The notes under the pieces were generated by a model. That model was given only the letters and a program-made list of their open reading frames with translations, was not told the origin of the DNA and did not search any database. From Curtobacterium sp. BH-2-1-1 (GTDB taxonomy: Bacteria; Actinomycetota; Actinomycetes; Actinomycetales; Microbacteriaceae), in contig NZ_CP017580.1 of assembly GCF_001806325.1 (NCBI RefSeq), positions 3,348,001 through 3,412,000 on the forward strand: a stretch of DNA of 64,000 nucleotides, read 5' to 3'. A program made the translations under genes and the position numbers. The first letter of the stretch is position 1, and each line of letters starts with the position of its first letter. This document shows, in pieces, positions 1 to 10,237 of the stretch.

Positions 1-114
1 GACGGTCCGTCATCCGCCAGGATGACTTCTCCCCAGGCAGTGGAGCCGAGCGGACGATCCACAGGAGCCGCTGGGCCGACGCGGGGCGTGCCTCCTGGCC
101 GTCATCGTGGAGTC

Positions 115-867
115 ATGACCACGAGCAGCAGACCGATCATCCGTCTCGACCGCGTTTCGAAGTTCTACGGCGATGCTGTACGGCGGGTGACGGCGTTGGA
201 CGATGTGAGTGTCGACATCGGTGCGGGGGAGTTCACGGCGGTGATGGGGCCGTCGGGTTCGGGGAAGTCGACGTTGATGCACGTCGCGGCGGGGCTCGAC
301 CAGGTGTCGTCGGGTCGGATCTGGATCGACGGGGTGGACGTCACGGGGTTGGGTGACAGGGAGTTGACGGAGTTGCGGCGTCGTCGGTTGGGGTTCGTGT
401 TCCAGTCGTTCAACCTGGTGCCGACGTTGGACGTGGGGGAGAACATCCGGTTGCCGTTCCTGTTGGGCGGGCACAAGGTGACTCGTGAGGAGTCGGCGTG
501 GATCGATCGTCTCGTCGAGATGCTGGGGTTGGGGGATCGGTTGTCGCATCGTCCGCACCAGTTGTCGGGTGGGCAGCAGCAGCGGGTGGCGATCGCGCGG
601 GCGTTGGCGTCGCGGCCGGCGGTGGTGGTCGCGGACGAGCCGACGGGGGCGTTGGATTCGCGGACGGGTCGTGATGTGTTGCAGATCTTGCGGGGTGCGG
701 TGTCAGAGTGGGGGCAGAGCGTGGTGATGGTGACGCATGATCCGGTGGCTGCGGCGAATGCTGATCGGATCCTGTTCCTGGCGGATGGTCGTGTGGTGGG
801 GGATCGTCCGGCGATGGATGCCGCGGCGATCTCGACCACGATGCTCGGGATGGAGACCGCAGCGTGA
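115..867 (+). CDS. ABC transporter ATP-binding protein (MacB/LolD type)
   Basis: This is a 250-residue ATPase that would power the FtsX-type permease encoded next to it. Walker A (GPSGSGKST, about residue 45), the Q-loop (FQSFN), the signature LSGGQQQR, Walker B (VVVADEPTG) and the H-loop (VTHD) are all intact. The ATG at 115 is preferred to the in-frame ATG at 22 because the family starts just before the first strand, and the extra 31 residues are low-complexity. The stop overlaps the next start by 4 nt (GTGA), so the pair is translationally coupled. Codon use is odd: TTG, GGG and GGT are frequent, whereas the neighbour prefers CTC and GGC. The substrate is unknown; the architecture fits peptide, lipid or antibiotic efflux. 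Confidence 0.93.
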   Translation: MTTSSRPIIRLDRVSKFYGDAVRRVTALDDVSVDIGAGEFTAVMGPSGSGKSTLMHVAAGLDQVSSGRIWIDGVDVTGLGDRELTELRRRRLGFVFQSFNLVPTLDVGENIRLPFLLGGHKVTREESAWIDRLVEMLGLGDRLSHRPHQLSGGQQQRVAIARALASRPAVVVADEPTGALDSRTGRDVLQILRGAVSEWGQSVVMVTHDPVAAANADRILFLADGRVVGDRPAMDAAAISTTMLGMETAA

Positions 868-2264
868 ACGGCGTCCGCGCGTTCGCCCCGACCGTCCTCG
901 TCGCGGCGCTCGGCACCACCTTCGGGTCGGCACTGGTCATCGCGCCGGGGATCGTCACCGAGGCCCTGGCGGCCTCCGGTCTCTCCGAGCTCGGCCCGGT
1001 GAAGGCGATCCTCTCGGTCGTCGGGTGGCTCTTCCTCGGCATCGCCCTCTACGTCGGTGCGATCGTCACGGCGAACACCTGCGCCACGCTCATCGCCGGG
1101 CAGACCCGCATCATCGCGCTGCAGCGGCTCGTCGGGGCGACCGGCGCCTCGTTGCGTGCACGGATCAACCGGACCGGCCTCGTCGTCGGGGTACTCGGCG
1201 GTCTGATCGGGGCGGTCGTCGGCACGGGGCTCAGTGCGCTCTTCGTCGTCGTGCTGCGGGGCAACGGGTTCCTGCCGGACACCGCGTACACGATCGTGCC
1301 GTGGGAGCTCGTGCTCCCGGTCGTGGCGGTTGTCCTCGCGACCTGGGGTGCGTTCGCGGCCGGTTCGCGGCGGGTGCTCACCGTGACCCCGCTCGAGGCG
1401 CTCTCGTCGAGCGTCGAACCGAGTCACGACGACGTCCGCTCCGGGACCGCTCGGAAGGTCTGGGCGATCGTGCTCATGGCTGCGGGTGGCCTGCTCCTGC
1501 TCGTCGGGCTGCTCGCGAGCGGGCTCTCGCCCATCGCGGTCCTGCCGGCAGCGCTCGGGGGCTTCGTCTCCTTCGCCGGGGTGGCCGTCGGTGCGACGAT
1601 CGTGATGCCGCCCGTCCTGCAGCTCATCGGACGCATCGGGGCCCGTGACCCCGTCGTCCTGCTCGCCGGCCGCAACGCCATGCGCGCGCCCGGCCGGTCC
1701 GCACGGGCGACCATCGGGCTCGTCATCGGCGTCACCCTGCTCGTCACCTTCGCCGTGGCGCTCGGGATCATGCAGCACGTGCTCGGTGCCCAGCTGCAGG
1801 CCATGGACCAGGGGCAGATGACGAAGGAGATGCTCGAGGGGCAGCGTGACTTCTTCGTCCAGCTGAACGCCGTCGTGAGCGTCATCGTCGGGTTCTCCGC
1901 CGTGATCGCCGCGGTGGGGGTCGTGAACGCGCTCGCCCTCGGGGTGCTGCAGCGCCGCCGGGAGCTCGGGCTGCTGCGGGTGCTCGGGCTGACCGGGGCG
2001 CAGGTCCGACGGATGATCGTCACCGAGGCCGTCCAGATGGTCGTCGCAGCCGTCGTCACCGGGCTCGTGCTCGGAACCTTCTACGGGTGGGTCGGTGGGC
2101 AGACGCTGCTCGGTTCGCTCGGCTTCGCGACGACGCCGGTGCTGCCGCCGTTGACGGTGGGGATCGTGGTCGTAGGAGCGTTGGTCCTCGCGGTGGTCGC
2201 GACGATCGCGCCGGTGCGGCGTGCGATGCGGGTGCCGCCGACGGAGGCGCTGGCGGTCGATTGA
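864..2264 (+). CDS. FtsX-like ABC transporter permease
   Basis: A 466-residue membrane protein with two FtsX-type halves. There is an N-terminal helix, a hydrophobic cluster at about residues 45-150, a central helical region at about 200-260, and a C-terminal trio of helices at about 320-460. It would form the membrane part of a MacB-like transporter with the ATPase just upstream. The start GTG overlaps the ATPase stop. It is the last gene of this operon; a repeat-rich spacer follows. No large extracellular MacB domain is evident, so a simple exporter or a sensor-linked transporter is the best guess. No two-component genes are visible in the window. Confidence 0.9.
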   Translation: MNGVRAFAPTVLVAALGTTFGSALVIAPGIVTEALAASGLSELGPVKAILSVVGWLFLGIALYVGAIVTANTCATLIAGQTRIIALQRLVGATGASLRARINRTGLVVGVLGGLIGAVVGTGLSALFVVVLRGNGFLPDTAYTIVPWELVLPVVAVVLATWGAFAAGSRRVLTVTPLEALSSSVEPSHDDVRSGTARKVWAIVLMAAGGLLLLVGLLASGLSPIAVLPAALGGFVSFAGVAVGATIVMPPVLQLIGRIGARDPVVLLAGRNAMRAPGRSARATIGLVIGVTLLVTFAVALGIMQHVLGAQLQAMDQGQMTKEMLEGQRDFFVQLNAVVSVIVGFSAVIAAVGVVNALALGVLQRRRELGLLRVLGLTGAQVRRMIVTEAVQMVVAAVVTGLVLGTFYGWVGGQTLLGSLGFATTPVLPPLTVGIVVVGALVLAVVATIAPVRRAMRVPPTEALAVD

Positions 2265-2304
2265 CGCGCCGCACGCGGTCGTTCGGGTCGCTCGGATCGC
2301 ACGT

Positions 2305-2388
2305 TCGGTCGCTCGGGCCGGCCGAGGTCGCCGAGGTCGCCGAGGTCGCCGAGGTCGCACGATCGGTCGCTCGGGCCGGCCGAGGTCG
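2305..2388 (+). repeat. 26-nt direct repeat with 9-nt tandem array
   Basis: The same 26-nt string, starting TCGGTCGCTCGG, occurs at 2305-2330 and 2363-2388. Between the copies the 9-nt unit CCGAGGTCG is iterated four times. The unit is the core of the 89-nt element that follows, so this looks like local expansion of that element by slippage or recombination. No gene is supported in 2265-2579; in-frame ORFs there encode only Arg/Gly/Ala-rich low-complexity peptide. Confidence 0.85.
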
Positions 2389-2469
2389 CACGAAGTGTCG
2401 CTCGCGGCGCCAGCGGGCGACGGTTCGTGCGACCTCGACGCGCCGGCCACGGCATGTCGTGCGACCTCG
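2381..2469 (-). repeat. 89-nt intergenic element, copy 1
   Basis: Read on the minus strand, this 89-nt stretch aligns without gaps to 16322-16410 and 16514-16602. It begins CGAGGTCGCACGA and ends in the inverted form TCGTGCGACCTCG, and a second direct copy of CGAGGTCGCACGA lies at element positions 33-45. The blocks at 1-20, 33-47 and 67-89 are conserved; those between vary. A partial copy continues at 2470-2535. It looks like a non-coding, REP- or MITE-like unit. Confidence 0.85.
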
Positions 2470-2579
2470 GCGCCCCCGCTGCGGGACGCGGGTCGTGCGA
2501 CCGCGGCGCCCCGCGACCTCGGCGCCCCGCGGCGGCTCGGTCTGTCACACGGACCGCCGCCGGTGCTACCGTTGACGCG

Positions 2580-2624
2580 ATGTACTCGGCGCTCCTCCTC
2601 CTTCGCTGCCGCGACGAGGCCTGA
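2580..2624 (+). CDS. leucine leader peptide of leuA
   Basis: A 14-residue ORF, MYSALLLLRCRDEA, with four consecutive leucine codons (three CTC and one CTT) followed by Arg-Cys-Arg, 70 nt upstream of leuA. Leu-rich leader peptides of this form are typical of actinobacterial leuA leaders. A TACCGT box at 2567-2572 lies 7 nt before the ATG, so the mRNA probably starts at the ATG (leaderless). Ribosome stalling at the leucine codons when charged tRNA-Leu is scarce would change folding of the RNA that immediately follows. Confidence 0.85.
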   Translation: MYSALLLLRCRDEA

Positions 2625-2647
2625 CACAACGGCCCACCTCGTCGCGG
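2609..2647 (+). promoter_or_regulatory. leuA attenuator hairpin
   Basis: CCGCGACGAGG at 2609-2619 (the Arg-Asp-Glu end of the leader ORF) is perfectly complementary over 11 nt to 2637-2647, with a 17-nt loop. A weaker competing 6-bp stem (CGTCGT/ACGACG) lies just before the leuA start. A ribosome paused on the Leu codons would cover the region next to the left arm, which suggests attenuation. No U-run follows, so the switch could act on termination or on translation initiation. Confidence 0.7.
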
Positions 2648-2664
2648 AGTCCGTCGTGGCCTGA

Positions 2665-4464
<1,800 letters not shown>

Positions 4465-4475
4465 CGCGTTCCGTC

Positions 4476-4516
4476 CAGGAGGCGCGGTGCGGGTCCGACC
4501 CGCACCGCGCCTCCTG
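4476..4516 (+). terminator. perfect 20-bp palindrome after leuA
   Basis: A 20-nt arm starting CAGGAGGCGCGG at 4476, one central base, then its exact reverse complement. This is a GC-rich terminator-type hairpin without a T-run, as is common in actinobacteria. Each arm carries the window-wide GGAGGCGCGG motif, so this is also an inverted pair of that repeat. Confidence 0.85.
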
Positions 4517-4553
4517 TGCGTGGGCGCGCTGGTGCGTGCGTGCGTGTGCGCCG

Positions 4554-4610
4554 CGAGCGGGAGGTTTCTGTCCCGCTCGTCGGTGGCGAGCGGCGCCTTC
4601 CGCCCGCTCG
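4554..4610 (-). repeat. degenerate copy of the 59-nt palindromic element
   Basis: Read on the minus strand, it starts CGAGCGGGCGGAA and ends CCCGCTCG, like the two clean copies at 16670-16728 and 16790-16848, but is 57 nt long and diverged in the middle. It lies in the leuA-recO spacer, where no gene is seen. Confidence 0.5.
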
Positions 4611-4710
4611 GCGGACGTGAGCGACGTGTCGCGCCCGCTCGACGCCCGCCCGATCGCGCGCCGCGAGCGGCGCGGCGCGGAGCGTCGGTGGCGCGGGGGA
4701 TACTGGACCA

Positions 4711-5673
4711 ATGCCGCTGTACCGGGACGAGTGCGTCGTGTTGCGCACCCACAAGCTCGGTGAAGCCGACCGCATCGTCACGATGCTGAGCCGGCAGCAC
4801 GGCAAGATCCGGGCGGTGGCGAAGGGCGTCCGGCGGACCGCGTCGAAGTTCGGGTCCCGGCTCGAGCCGTTCATGGTCGTCGACGCCCAGTTCTACGAGG
4901 GCCGCTCGCTCGACATCGTCACGCAGGCCGAGTCGCTCGGTTCGTACGGCGCGCAGATCGTCGCCGACTACGGGGCCTACACCGCCGCCAGCGCGATGGT
5001 CGAGACCGCCGACCGCCTGAGCGAGGCGGACGCCGGACTGCAGCAGTACCTGCTCCTCGTCGGGGCGCTCCGGTCGCTGGCGCGCGGCGAGCACGTGACG
5101 AGTGCGACGCTCGACTCGTACCTGTTGCGCGCGATGAGCATCGCAGGGTGGGCGCCGTCGTTCCGCGACTGCGCGGTCACCGGCGAGCCCGGGCCGCACT
5201 CGGCGTTCGTCGTGCAGCTCGGCGGCGTGGTGGCGGACCACGCGGCGCCTCCGGGGACACCGCGGCTCGACCCGGACACCCTGCAGCTCCTGGGCTCCCT
5301 GCTCGCCGGCGACTGGAGCACGGTGGACGCGTCGGACGAGCGCACGCGCTCCCGGGCGTCCGGCGTGGTGGCGGCGTACGCCCAGTGGCACCTGGAACGA
5401 TCGCTCCGGTCGCTGCCGCACGTCGACCGCACCGAGCACCCGTCCCCGGTCCATCCGACACCGGGTGGTGTGCCCGCCGCGGTCGCCGCGACCCCGGCAC
5501 CCACGCTGCCGGAGCCGCCGGTCCCGTCCGGCAACGCGACCGACCACGCGACCGACCACGCGCCCGGCAACACGCCCGGCAACGCGCCCGGCAACACGCC
5601 CGGCAACGCGACCGGCAACGTGCCGGGCAACGCGCCCGACCAGCCGTCCGACCACGGAGGAACCCCTGCATGA
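4711..5673 (+). CDS. recO: DNA repair protein RecO with repetitive C-terminal tail
   Basis: RecO acts with RecF and RecR to load RecA at single-strand gaps. The N-terminal OB fold ([23 protein letters not shown], of which the first part is diagnostic) and the RecO C domain fill about residues 1-240, the usual family length. Residues about 250-320 are an unusual extension rich in Pro, Gly, Asn, Ala and Thr, with repeated PGN(T/A) units. A GATACT box at 4699-4704 ends 6 nt before the ATG, suggesting a leaderless mRNA. The stop overlaps the uppS start by 4 nt, so RecO and the cell-wall lipid carrier synthase are co-expressed, a common actinobacterial pairing. Confidence 0.95.
   Translation: MPLYRDECVVLRTHKLGEADRIVTMLSRQHGKIRAVAKGVRRTASKFGSRLEPFMVVDAQFYEGRSLDIVTQAESLGSYGAQIVADYGAYTAASAMVETADRLSEADAGLQQYLLLVGALRSLARGEHVTSATLDSYLLRAMSIAGWAPSFRDCAVTGEPGPHSAFVVQLGGVVADHAAPPGTPRLDPDTLQLLGSLLAGDWSTVDASDERTRSRASGVVAAYAQWHLERSLRSLPHVDRTEHPSPVHPTPGGVPAAVAATPAPTLPEPPVPSGNATDHATDHAPGNTPGNAPGNTPGNATGNVPGNAPDQPSDHGGTPA
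5530..5640 (+). repeat. 12-nt tandem repeat inside recO
   Basis: Imperfect tandem copies of a 12-nt unit (CCCGGCAACACG-like) encode P-G-N-T/A tetrapeptides, preceded by two ATDH units. It is in frame throughout and adds a probably disordered tail. Confidence 0.85.
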
Positions 5674-6467
5674 GCCCTCGCCGGTACGCCGAGTCCGAGC
5701 CGCTGAAGCCCGTCGACTGGACGGGTGAGCACCCTCCGGCGATCCCGCTGCAGTTCGTCCCCGAGCACGTCGCGATCGTGATGGACGGCAACGGCCGATG
5801 GGCGAACCAGCGCGGCCTCACCCGGGTCGAGGGGCACCGCGCGGGCGAGGCATCGCTCCTCGACGTGGTCGCCGGCGCCGTGCAGATCGGCGTCAAGCAC
5901 GTCTCGGCGTACGCGTTCTCGACCGAGAACTGGAAGCGCTCACCCGACGAGGTCCGCTTCCTGATGGGCTTCAACCGCGAGGTCCTGCACCGCCGCCGCG
6001 ACCAACTGAACGCGTGGGGCGTCCGGATCCGGTGGGCGGGACGTCGGCCGCGGCTCTGGCGCAGCGTGATCGACGAGCTGCAGACCGCCGAGCGCATGAC
6101 CGCCGACAACGACGTCTGCACGCTGACGATGTGCGTCAACTACGGCGGTCGGAACGAGATCGTCGACGCGGTCCGGGGCATGGCCGAGGACGTCGCCGCC
6201 GGGCGCCTCAAGCCGAGCCAGGTCACCGAGAAGGCCCTCGCGAAGCGGCTGTACGTGCCGGAGCTGCCGGACGTCGACCTCTTCCTGCGGAGCTCGGGGG
6301 AGCAGCGGACGTCCAACTTCATGCTGTGGCAGTCGGCGTACGCCGAGATGGTGTTCCTCGACCGGCTGTGGCCGGACTTCCGTCGCACCGACCTGTGGGG
6401 AGCGATCGAGCAGTACGCGCGCCGCGATCGACGGTTCGGCGGGGCGGTGGACGCACCGACGGCCTGA
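5670..6467 (+). CDS. uppS: isoprenyl transferase (undecaprenyl diphosphate synthase family)
   Basis: A 265-residue cis-prenyltransferase making the polyprenyl diphosphate carrier for peptidoglycan and cell-wall glycans, at the inner face of the membrane. Motifs are all present: [13 protein letters not shown] with the catalytic Asp (about residues 36-48), [18 protein letters not shown], and near the end [19 protein letters not shown] and the acidic WPDF region. The start is the ATG overlapping the recO stop; a GGAGG ribosome site lies about 10 nt upstream. Chain length (C50 or C55) cannot be read from the sequence. Confidence 0.97.
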   Translation: MSPRRYAESEPLKPVDWTGEHPPAIPLQFVPEHVAIVMDGNGRWANQRGLTRVEGHRAGEASLLDVVAGAVQIGVKHVSAYAFSTENWKRSPDEVRFLMGFNREVLHRRRDQLNAWGVRIRWAGRRPRLWRSVIDELQTAERMTADNDVCTLTMCVNYGGRNEIVDAVRGMAEDVAAGRLKPSQVTEKALAKRLYVPELPDVDLFLRSSGEQRTSNFMLWQSAYAEMVFLDRLWPDFRRTDLWGAIEQYARRDRRFGGAVDAPTA

Positions 6468-6502
6468 CAGGAGGCGCGGGTCGGCGCCGACCCGTGCCTC
6501 CC
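6468..6502 (+). terminator. hairpin between uppS and the convergent LysR gene
   Basis: A 16-bp inverted repeat with one G-U pair, starting GGAGGCGCGGGTCGGC, immediately after the uppS stop. It probably serves as a bidirectional terminator for the converging genes. Both arms contain the GGAGGCRCGG motif. Confidence 0.8.
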
Positions 6503-6519
6503 GTCCGACGGTCCCCGGC

Positions 6520-7446
6520 TCAGCCGAGCAGGTGCGCCGCGCCGCGGACCGCGTCGAGCGCGGCGCGGACGCTCGGCACCCGGTCCGCGCCCCGTGCCAC
6601 CACCACTTCGACGCGCCGCGCGAGCTCGTCGCTCGCCGGCGTGACCGAGACGCCGGGCGGCACCACGGTGGTCGTGAGCGCGAGGCGGGGGAGCAGGGCC
6701 ACACCGAGGCCCGCCGCGACCAACCCGACGACCGCCGCGGCGTTGTCCGTCTCGAGGACGATGTCCGGGGTGAAGCCGGAGGCGGCGCACGACGCGAGCA
6801 GGTGCCCTCGGCACCGCGGGCACCCGCCGATCCAGCGCGCCTCGCGGAAGGCGGCGAGGTCCGCGACCGCGGCGGTACCGCGCGCGGACCCGCTCAGCGC
6901 CGGGGCAGGCGTCACGAGGACGAGCGGGTCGCGACCGAGCACCCGGGTCGTGAGCGTCGGGTCGGCGCCGACGTCGTCGCCCTGCAACGCGTGCGAGAAC
7001 GTCAGCGCCACGTCGACCTCGCCGCGGCGGAGGAGCTCGACGGCCTCCGGCGGTTCGGCCTCGATGTACGAGGTCACCACGCCCGGGCTCGTGGCCGACA
7101 TCGCGGCGAGCACCGGCGGCACGAGGGTCGACGACGCGCTCGGGAACCCGGCGATCCGCACCCGTCCGCGGGCGAGGCCGCCGACGGCGTCGAGGTCCTC
7201 CTGCGCTGCCGCGAGGGCTGCCTGCACCGCGAGGGCGTGGTCGGCGAGGACCCGTCCCGACTCGGTGAGCGTGACGCCGCGCGCTCCGCGGAGCACGAGC
7301 TCGTGGCCGGTGCGGCGTTCGGCGCGGGCGAGCAGCTGGCTCACCGCGGGCTGGCTGTACCCGAGGGCGGCGGCCGCGCGGCTGATCGAGCCGGCGTCAC
7401 GGACGGCGCGCAGCACACGGAGGAGTTGGGGATCGAGGTCGTCCAC
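6520..7446 (-). CDS. LysR-family transcriptional regulator
   Basis: A 308-residue regulator. The N-terminal winged helix-turn-helix is clear (QLLRVLRAVRDAGSISRAAA then LGYSQPAVSQLLARAE, residues 7-45), followed by a periplasmic-binding-like effector domain (about 90-300). The GTG start is supported by a TAACAT box 6 nt upstream, suggesting a leaderless mRNA. It is divergent from a class V aminotransferase gene only 70 nt away, the classic arrangement for a LysR protein controlling its neighbour. The effector is unknown. Confidence 0.93.
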   Translation of the reverse strand: MDDLDPQLLRVLRAVRDAGSISRAAAALGYSQPAVSQLLARAERRTGHELVLRGARGVTLTESGRVLADHALAVQAALAAAQEDLDAVGGLARGRVRIAGFPSASSTLVPPVLAAMSATSPGVVTSYIEAEPPEAVELLRRGEVDVALTFSHALQGDDVGADPTLTTRVLGRDPLVLVTPAPALSGSARGTAAVADLAAFREARWIGGCPRCRGHLLASCAASGFTPDIVLETDNAAAVVGLVAAGLGVALLPRLALTTTVVPPGVSVTPASDELARRVEVVVARGADRVPSVRAALDAVRGAAHLLG

Positions 7447-7516
7447 AACGTCATGTTATGGGGGATCGAAGAAGCCTGCCCTGGTGTGATGGGCGGTCCC
7501 GCGCCACCGTGGAGGC

Positions 7517-8566
7517 ATGGACTCCTTCGTCGATGGCTCCGGTTACCTGGCGGCCTGCACCGCCGGACTCCCCACGCGCGGCACGCTCGCCGCCATGCGC
7601 GCCGACCTCGACGAGTGGGAGCACGCCGCGTCCACGCCGGTCGCGTACGGTGCGCTCGTCGAGGAGGGCCGCTCGCTCTTCGCGCGCATCGTCGGCGTGG
7701 ATCGGGCCCGGGTCGCCACCGGGTCGCAGACCTCCGCCATGGTCGCGGTCGTCGCCGCTGCGCTGCCGGACGGCGCCGAGGTCGTCGTCCCCGACGGCGA
7801 CTTCAGTTCGCTCGTGTTCCCGTTCCTCGCCCAGGCGCACCGCGGGATCCGGGTCCGGAGCGTCCCGCTCGCCTCCCTCGCCGACGCGGTGCGGCCCGGG
7901 ACGTCGCTCGTCGCCTGGTCCGCGGTGCAGTCGTCGAGCGGCGTCGTCACCGGTCCGGGGCCGGTCCTCGAAGCGGCTCGTACCGTCGGCGCGCTCACGC
8001 TGTGCGACCTCACGCAGGCCGCCGGCGTGCTCCCGGCGGACGCTGCCCCGTTCGACGTGACCGTCACGCACGCGTACAAGTGGCTGTGCGCGCCGCGCGG
8101 GGTCGCCTTCTCGACGTTCTCGGACGCCGCGCTCGAACGGCTCCGCCCCGTGCAGGCCGGGTGGTACGCGGGCGCCGACTTGTGGGCGTCCTGCTACGGC
8201 CCCGCGATGCGGCTCGCCGACGACGCGCGTCGGTTCGACGTCTCGCCGGCGTGGCAGGCGTGGCCGGGCGCGGTGGCTGCGCTCCGGCACGTCGCCGCGC
8301 TCGATGCGACGTCGTCCTGGAGGCACGCCACGCGTCTCACGGACCGGCTCGCCGACACGCTCGGGTCACCTCGGAGCGGGCAGGCGATCACGACGTTCGC
8401 GGACGCCGACGGCGCGGCCCTCCGGGCCCTCGCGGCAGCCGGGATCACCGCGAGCGGGCGGGCCGGTCGGCTCCGGCTGGCGTTCCACCTCTGGAACGAC
8501 GAGGACGACGTGACGCGCGTGGCGGACGCGCTGGGCGCCGTGGACGGCTTCAGACCGGAGGGGTGA
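7517..8566 (+). CDS. class V aminotransferase-fold PLP enzyme
   Basis: A 349-residue fold-type I PLP enzyme resembling kynureninase, cysteine desulfurase and isopenicillin N epimerase-like proteins. The PLP-lysine motif is THAYKWLCAPRGVAF (about residues 185-199), with an Asp/Gln pair upstream (CDLTQAAG) that would hold the PLP ring nitrogen. No Cys-bearing loop typical of sulfur-transfer NifS/SufS enzymes is obvious. It has a ribosome site GGAGG before the ATG. It is probably controlled by the divergent LysR regulator. The substrate is not assignable; isopenicillin-N-epimerase-like annotation is the usual default for this group. Confidence 0.85.
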   Translation: MDSFVDGSGYLAACTAGLPTRGTLAAMRADLDEWEHAASTPVAYGALVEEGRSLFARIVGVDRARVATGSQTSAMVAVVAAALPDGAEVVVPDGDFSSLVFPFLAQAHRGIRVRSVPLASLADAVRPGTSLVAWSAVQSSSGVVTGPGPVLEAARTVGALTLCDLTQAAGVLPADAAPFDVTVTHAYKWLCAPRGVAFSTFSDAALERLRPVQAGWYAGADLWASCYGPAMRLADDARRFDVSPAWQAWPGAVAALRHVAALDATSSWRHATRLTDRLADTLGSPRSGQAITTFADADGAALRALAAAGITASGRAGRLRLAFHLWNDEDDVTRVADALGAVDGFRPEG

Positions 8567-8600
8567 GGCGCGTTCTCCACAGGGACCGCGCCTCCCGTCC
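8567..8600 (+). terminator. imperfect GGAGGCGCG inverted pair
   Basis: GAGGCGCG just after the aminotransferase stop faces CCGCGCCTCC at about 8586-8595 across a short loop. This is another inverted pair of the window-wide motif at a gene end, a likely terminator. Confidence 0.55.
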
Positions 8601-8680
8601 GCCGAGGCCCGTGGGGCCGGTACGCTTGCCCGGTACGTTTCCGAACCGGGCACCCAGCTCGGCGACCTCTGGAGCATCCC

Positions 8681-10066
8681 GTGGCACAGTCCTCCCGTCT
8701 CGACAGCGTCATCGCCCTGGCCAAGGGCCGTGGCTTCGTCTTCCAGTCGGGGGAGATCTACGGCGGATCGCGCTCCGCGTGGGACTACGGGCCCCTCGGC
8801 GTCGAGCTGAAGGAGAACATCAAGCGGCAGTGGTGGCAGCGGTTCGTCCGCGGCCGCGGTGACATGGTCGGCCTCGACTCGGCCGTGATCCTGCCGCGCA
8901 AGGTGTGGGAAGCGTCCGGGCACGTCGCGACGTTCACCGACCCGCTCGTCGAGTGCCTGCACTGCCACCACCGGTTCCGCGAAGACCACCTCATCGAGGC
9001 GTTCGTGGCGAAGAAGGACCGGCAGCCCGAGGGTGGCATGGCCGAGATCGCGTGCCCGAACTGCGGCACCCGCGGCCAGTGGACCGAGCCGCGCGAGTTC
9101 TCCGGCATGCTCAAGACCTACCTCGGCCCGGTCGAGTCGGAAGAGGGCCTGAACTTCCTCCGCCCCGAGACCGCGCAGGGCATCTTCGTGGACTTCGCGC
9201 AGGTCGTGACGACCAGCCGCATGAAGCCCCCGTTCGGCATCGGCCAGGTCGGCAAGGCCTTCCGCAACGAGATCACGCCCGGCAACTTCATCTTCCGGAC
9301 GCGTGAGTTCGAGCAGATGGAGATCGAGTACTTCGTGCCGCCGGCCTCCGCGCAGGAGCACTACGAGCAGTGGATCGCCGACTCGGTCGCGTTCTTCACC
9401 GACCTCGGCATCGACCCGGAGAACCTGCGGCGCTTCGACGTCCCGGACGGGGAACGCGCGCACTACTCCGACGCCACCGCCGACATCGAGTACCGCTTCG
9501 GGTTCGCGGGCACCGAGTGGGGCGAGCTCATGGGCGTCGCGAACCGCACGGACTTCGACCTCAACAACCACATCGAGTCCTCCGGCAAGGACCTCCGGTA
9601 CTTCGACCAGGCCGCGAACGAGAAGTACGTGCCGTACGTCATCGAGCCGTCGTTCGGTCTCACCCGCGCGCTCATGGCGTTCCTGCTCGACGCCTACCAC
9701 GAGGACGAGGCGCCGAACGCGAAGGGCGGCGTCGACAAGCGCACGGTCCTGCGGCTCGACCCGCGGCTCGCTCCGGTCAAGGCCGCCGTCCTGCCGCTGT
9801 CCCGCAACGAGCAGCTGTCGCCGGTGGCGCGTGGCCTCGCGGACGACCTGCGCAGGTACTGGAACGTGGACTTCGACGACGCGGGGGCGATCGGGCGTCG
9901 CTACCGTCGCCACGACGAGATCGGCACGCCGTTCTGCATCACGGTGGACTTCGACACGCTCGAGGACAAGGCCGTGACGGTGCGCGAGCGCGACACGATG
10001 TCGCAGGAGCGGGTGGCGCTCGACCAGCTGCAGGGGTACCTCGCGGCGCGGTTGCTCGGCGCGTAG
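8681..10066 (+). CDS. glyS: glycyl-tRNA synthetase (single-chain, dimeric type)
   Basis: A 461-residue class II aminoacyl-tRNA synthetase charging tRNA-Gly with glycine. It has the family opening ([24 protein letters not shown], [18 protein letters not shown]), a Cys-rich insertion with CLHCH and CPNC pairs (about residues 90-130), motif 2 ([21 protein letters not shown]), motif 3 ([11 protein letters not shown]) and a C-terminal anticodon-binding domain (about 350-455). Start is GTG at 8681. It is the alpha2-type enzyme usual in actinobacteria. Monocistronic: it ends before a strong hairpin. Confidence 0.97.
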   Translation: MAQSSRLDSVIALAKGRGFVFQSGEIYGGSRSAWDYGPLGVELKENIKRQWWQRFVRGRGDMVGLDSAVILPRKVWEASGHVATFTDPLVECLHCHHRFREDHLIEAFVAKKDRQPEGGMAEIACPNCGTRGQWTEPREFSGMLKTYLGPVESEEGLNFLRPETAQGIFVDFAQVVTTSRMKPPFGIGQVGKAFRNEITPGNFIFRTREFEQMEIEYFVPPASAQEHYEQWIADSVAFFTDLGIDPENLRRFDVPDGERAHYSDATADIEYRFGFAGTEWGELMGVANRTDFDLNNHIESSGKDLRYFDQAANEKYVPYVIEPSFGLTRALMAFLLDAYHEDEAPNAKGGVDKRTVLRLDPRLAPVKAAVLPLSRNEQLSPVARGLADDLRRYWNVDFDDAGAIGRRYRRHDEIGTPFCITVDFDTLEDKAVTVRERDTMSQERVALDQLQGYLAARLLGA

Positions 10067-10115
10067 GCGCGGTGCGGCCGCGTCGGCGCCGCTTCGCGCG
10101 TCGGCGCGGCCGTTC

Positions 10116-10175
10116 GCACAACCAAAGGCACCCCGAACCACGCTGATGCGCGGCGCGGGGTGCTTTTGGTTGTGC
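10116..10175 (+). terminator. 20-bp stem hairpin after glyS
   Basis: A 20-nt arm GCACAACCAAAGGCACCCCG at 10116-10135 pairs with 10156-10175, with one G-U pair and a 20-nt loop. It ends in a TTTT-containing right arm rather than a T-run after the stem. It probably terminates glyS, though its AT-rich arm base is unlike the GGAGGC palindromes and may be a separate small repeat unit. Confidence 0.75.
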
Positions 10176-10237
10176 GCCGCGCCCGCCGCGCCCGGCAGCG
10201 CGGGAATGCGGCTGCGGCGGCCCCGGTTGCGACCAGC

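Noticed and set aside
2265..2579. Small protein genes in the repeat-rich spacer
   Set aside because: All frames give Arg/Gly/Ala low-complexity peptides that follow the repeat units, without ribosome sites or conservation features.
10160..10237. Upstream GTG start for the DsbA-family gene
   Set aside because: It begins inside the arm of the strong hairpin and adds an Arg-rich, non-conserved stretch before the thioredoxin fold.
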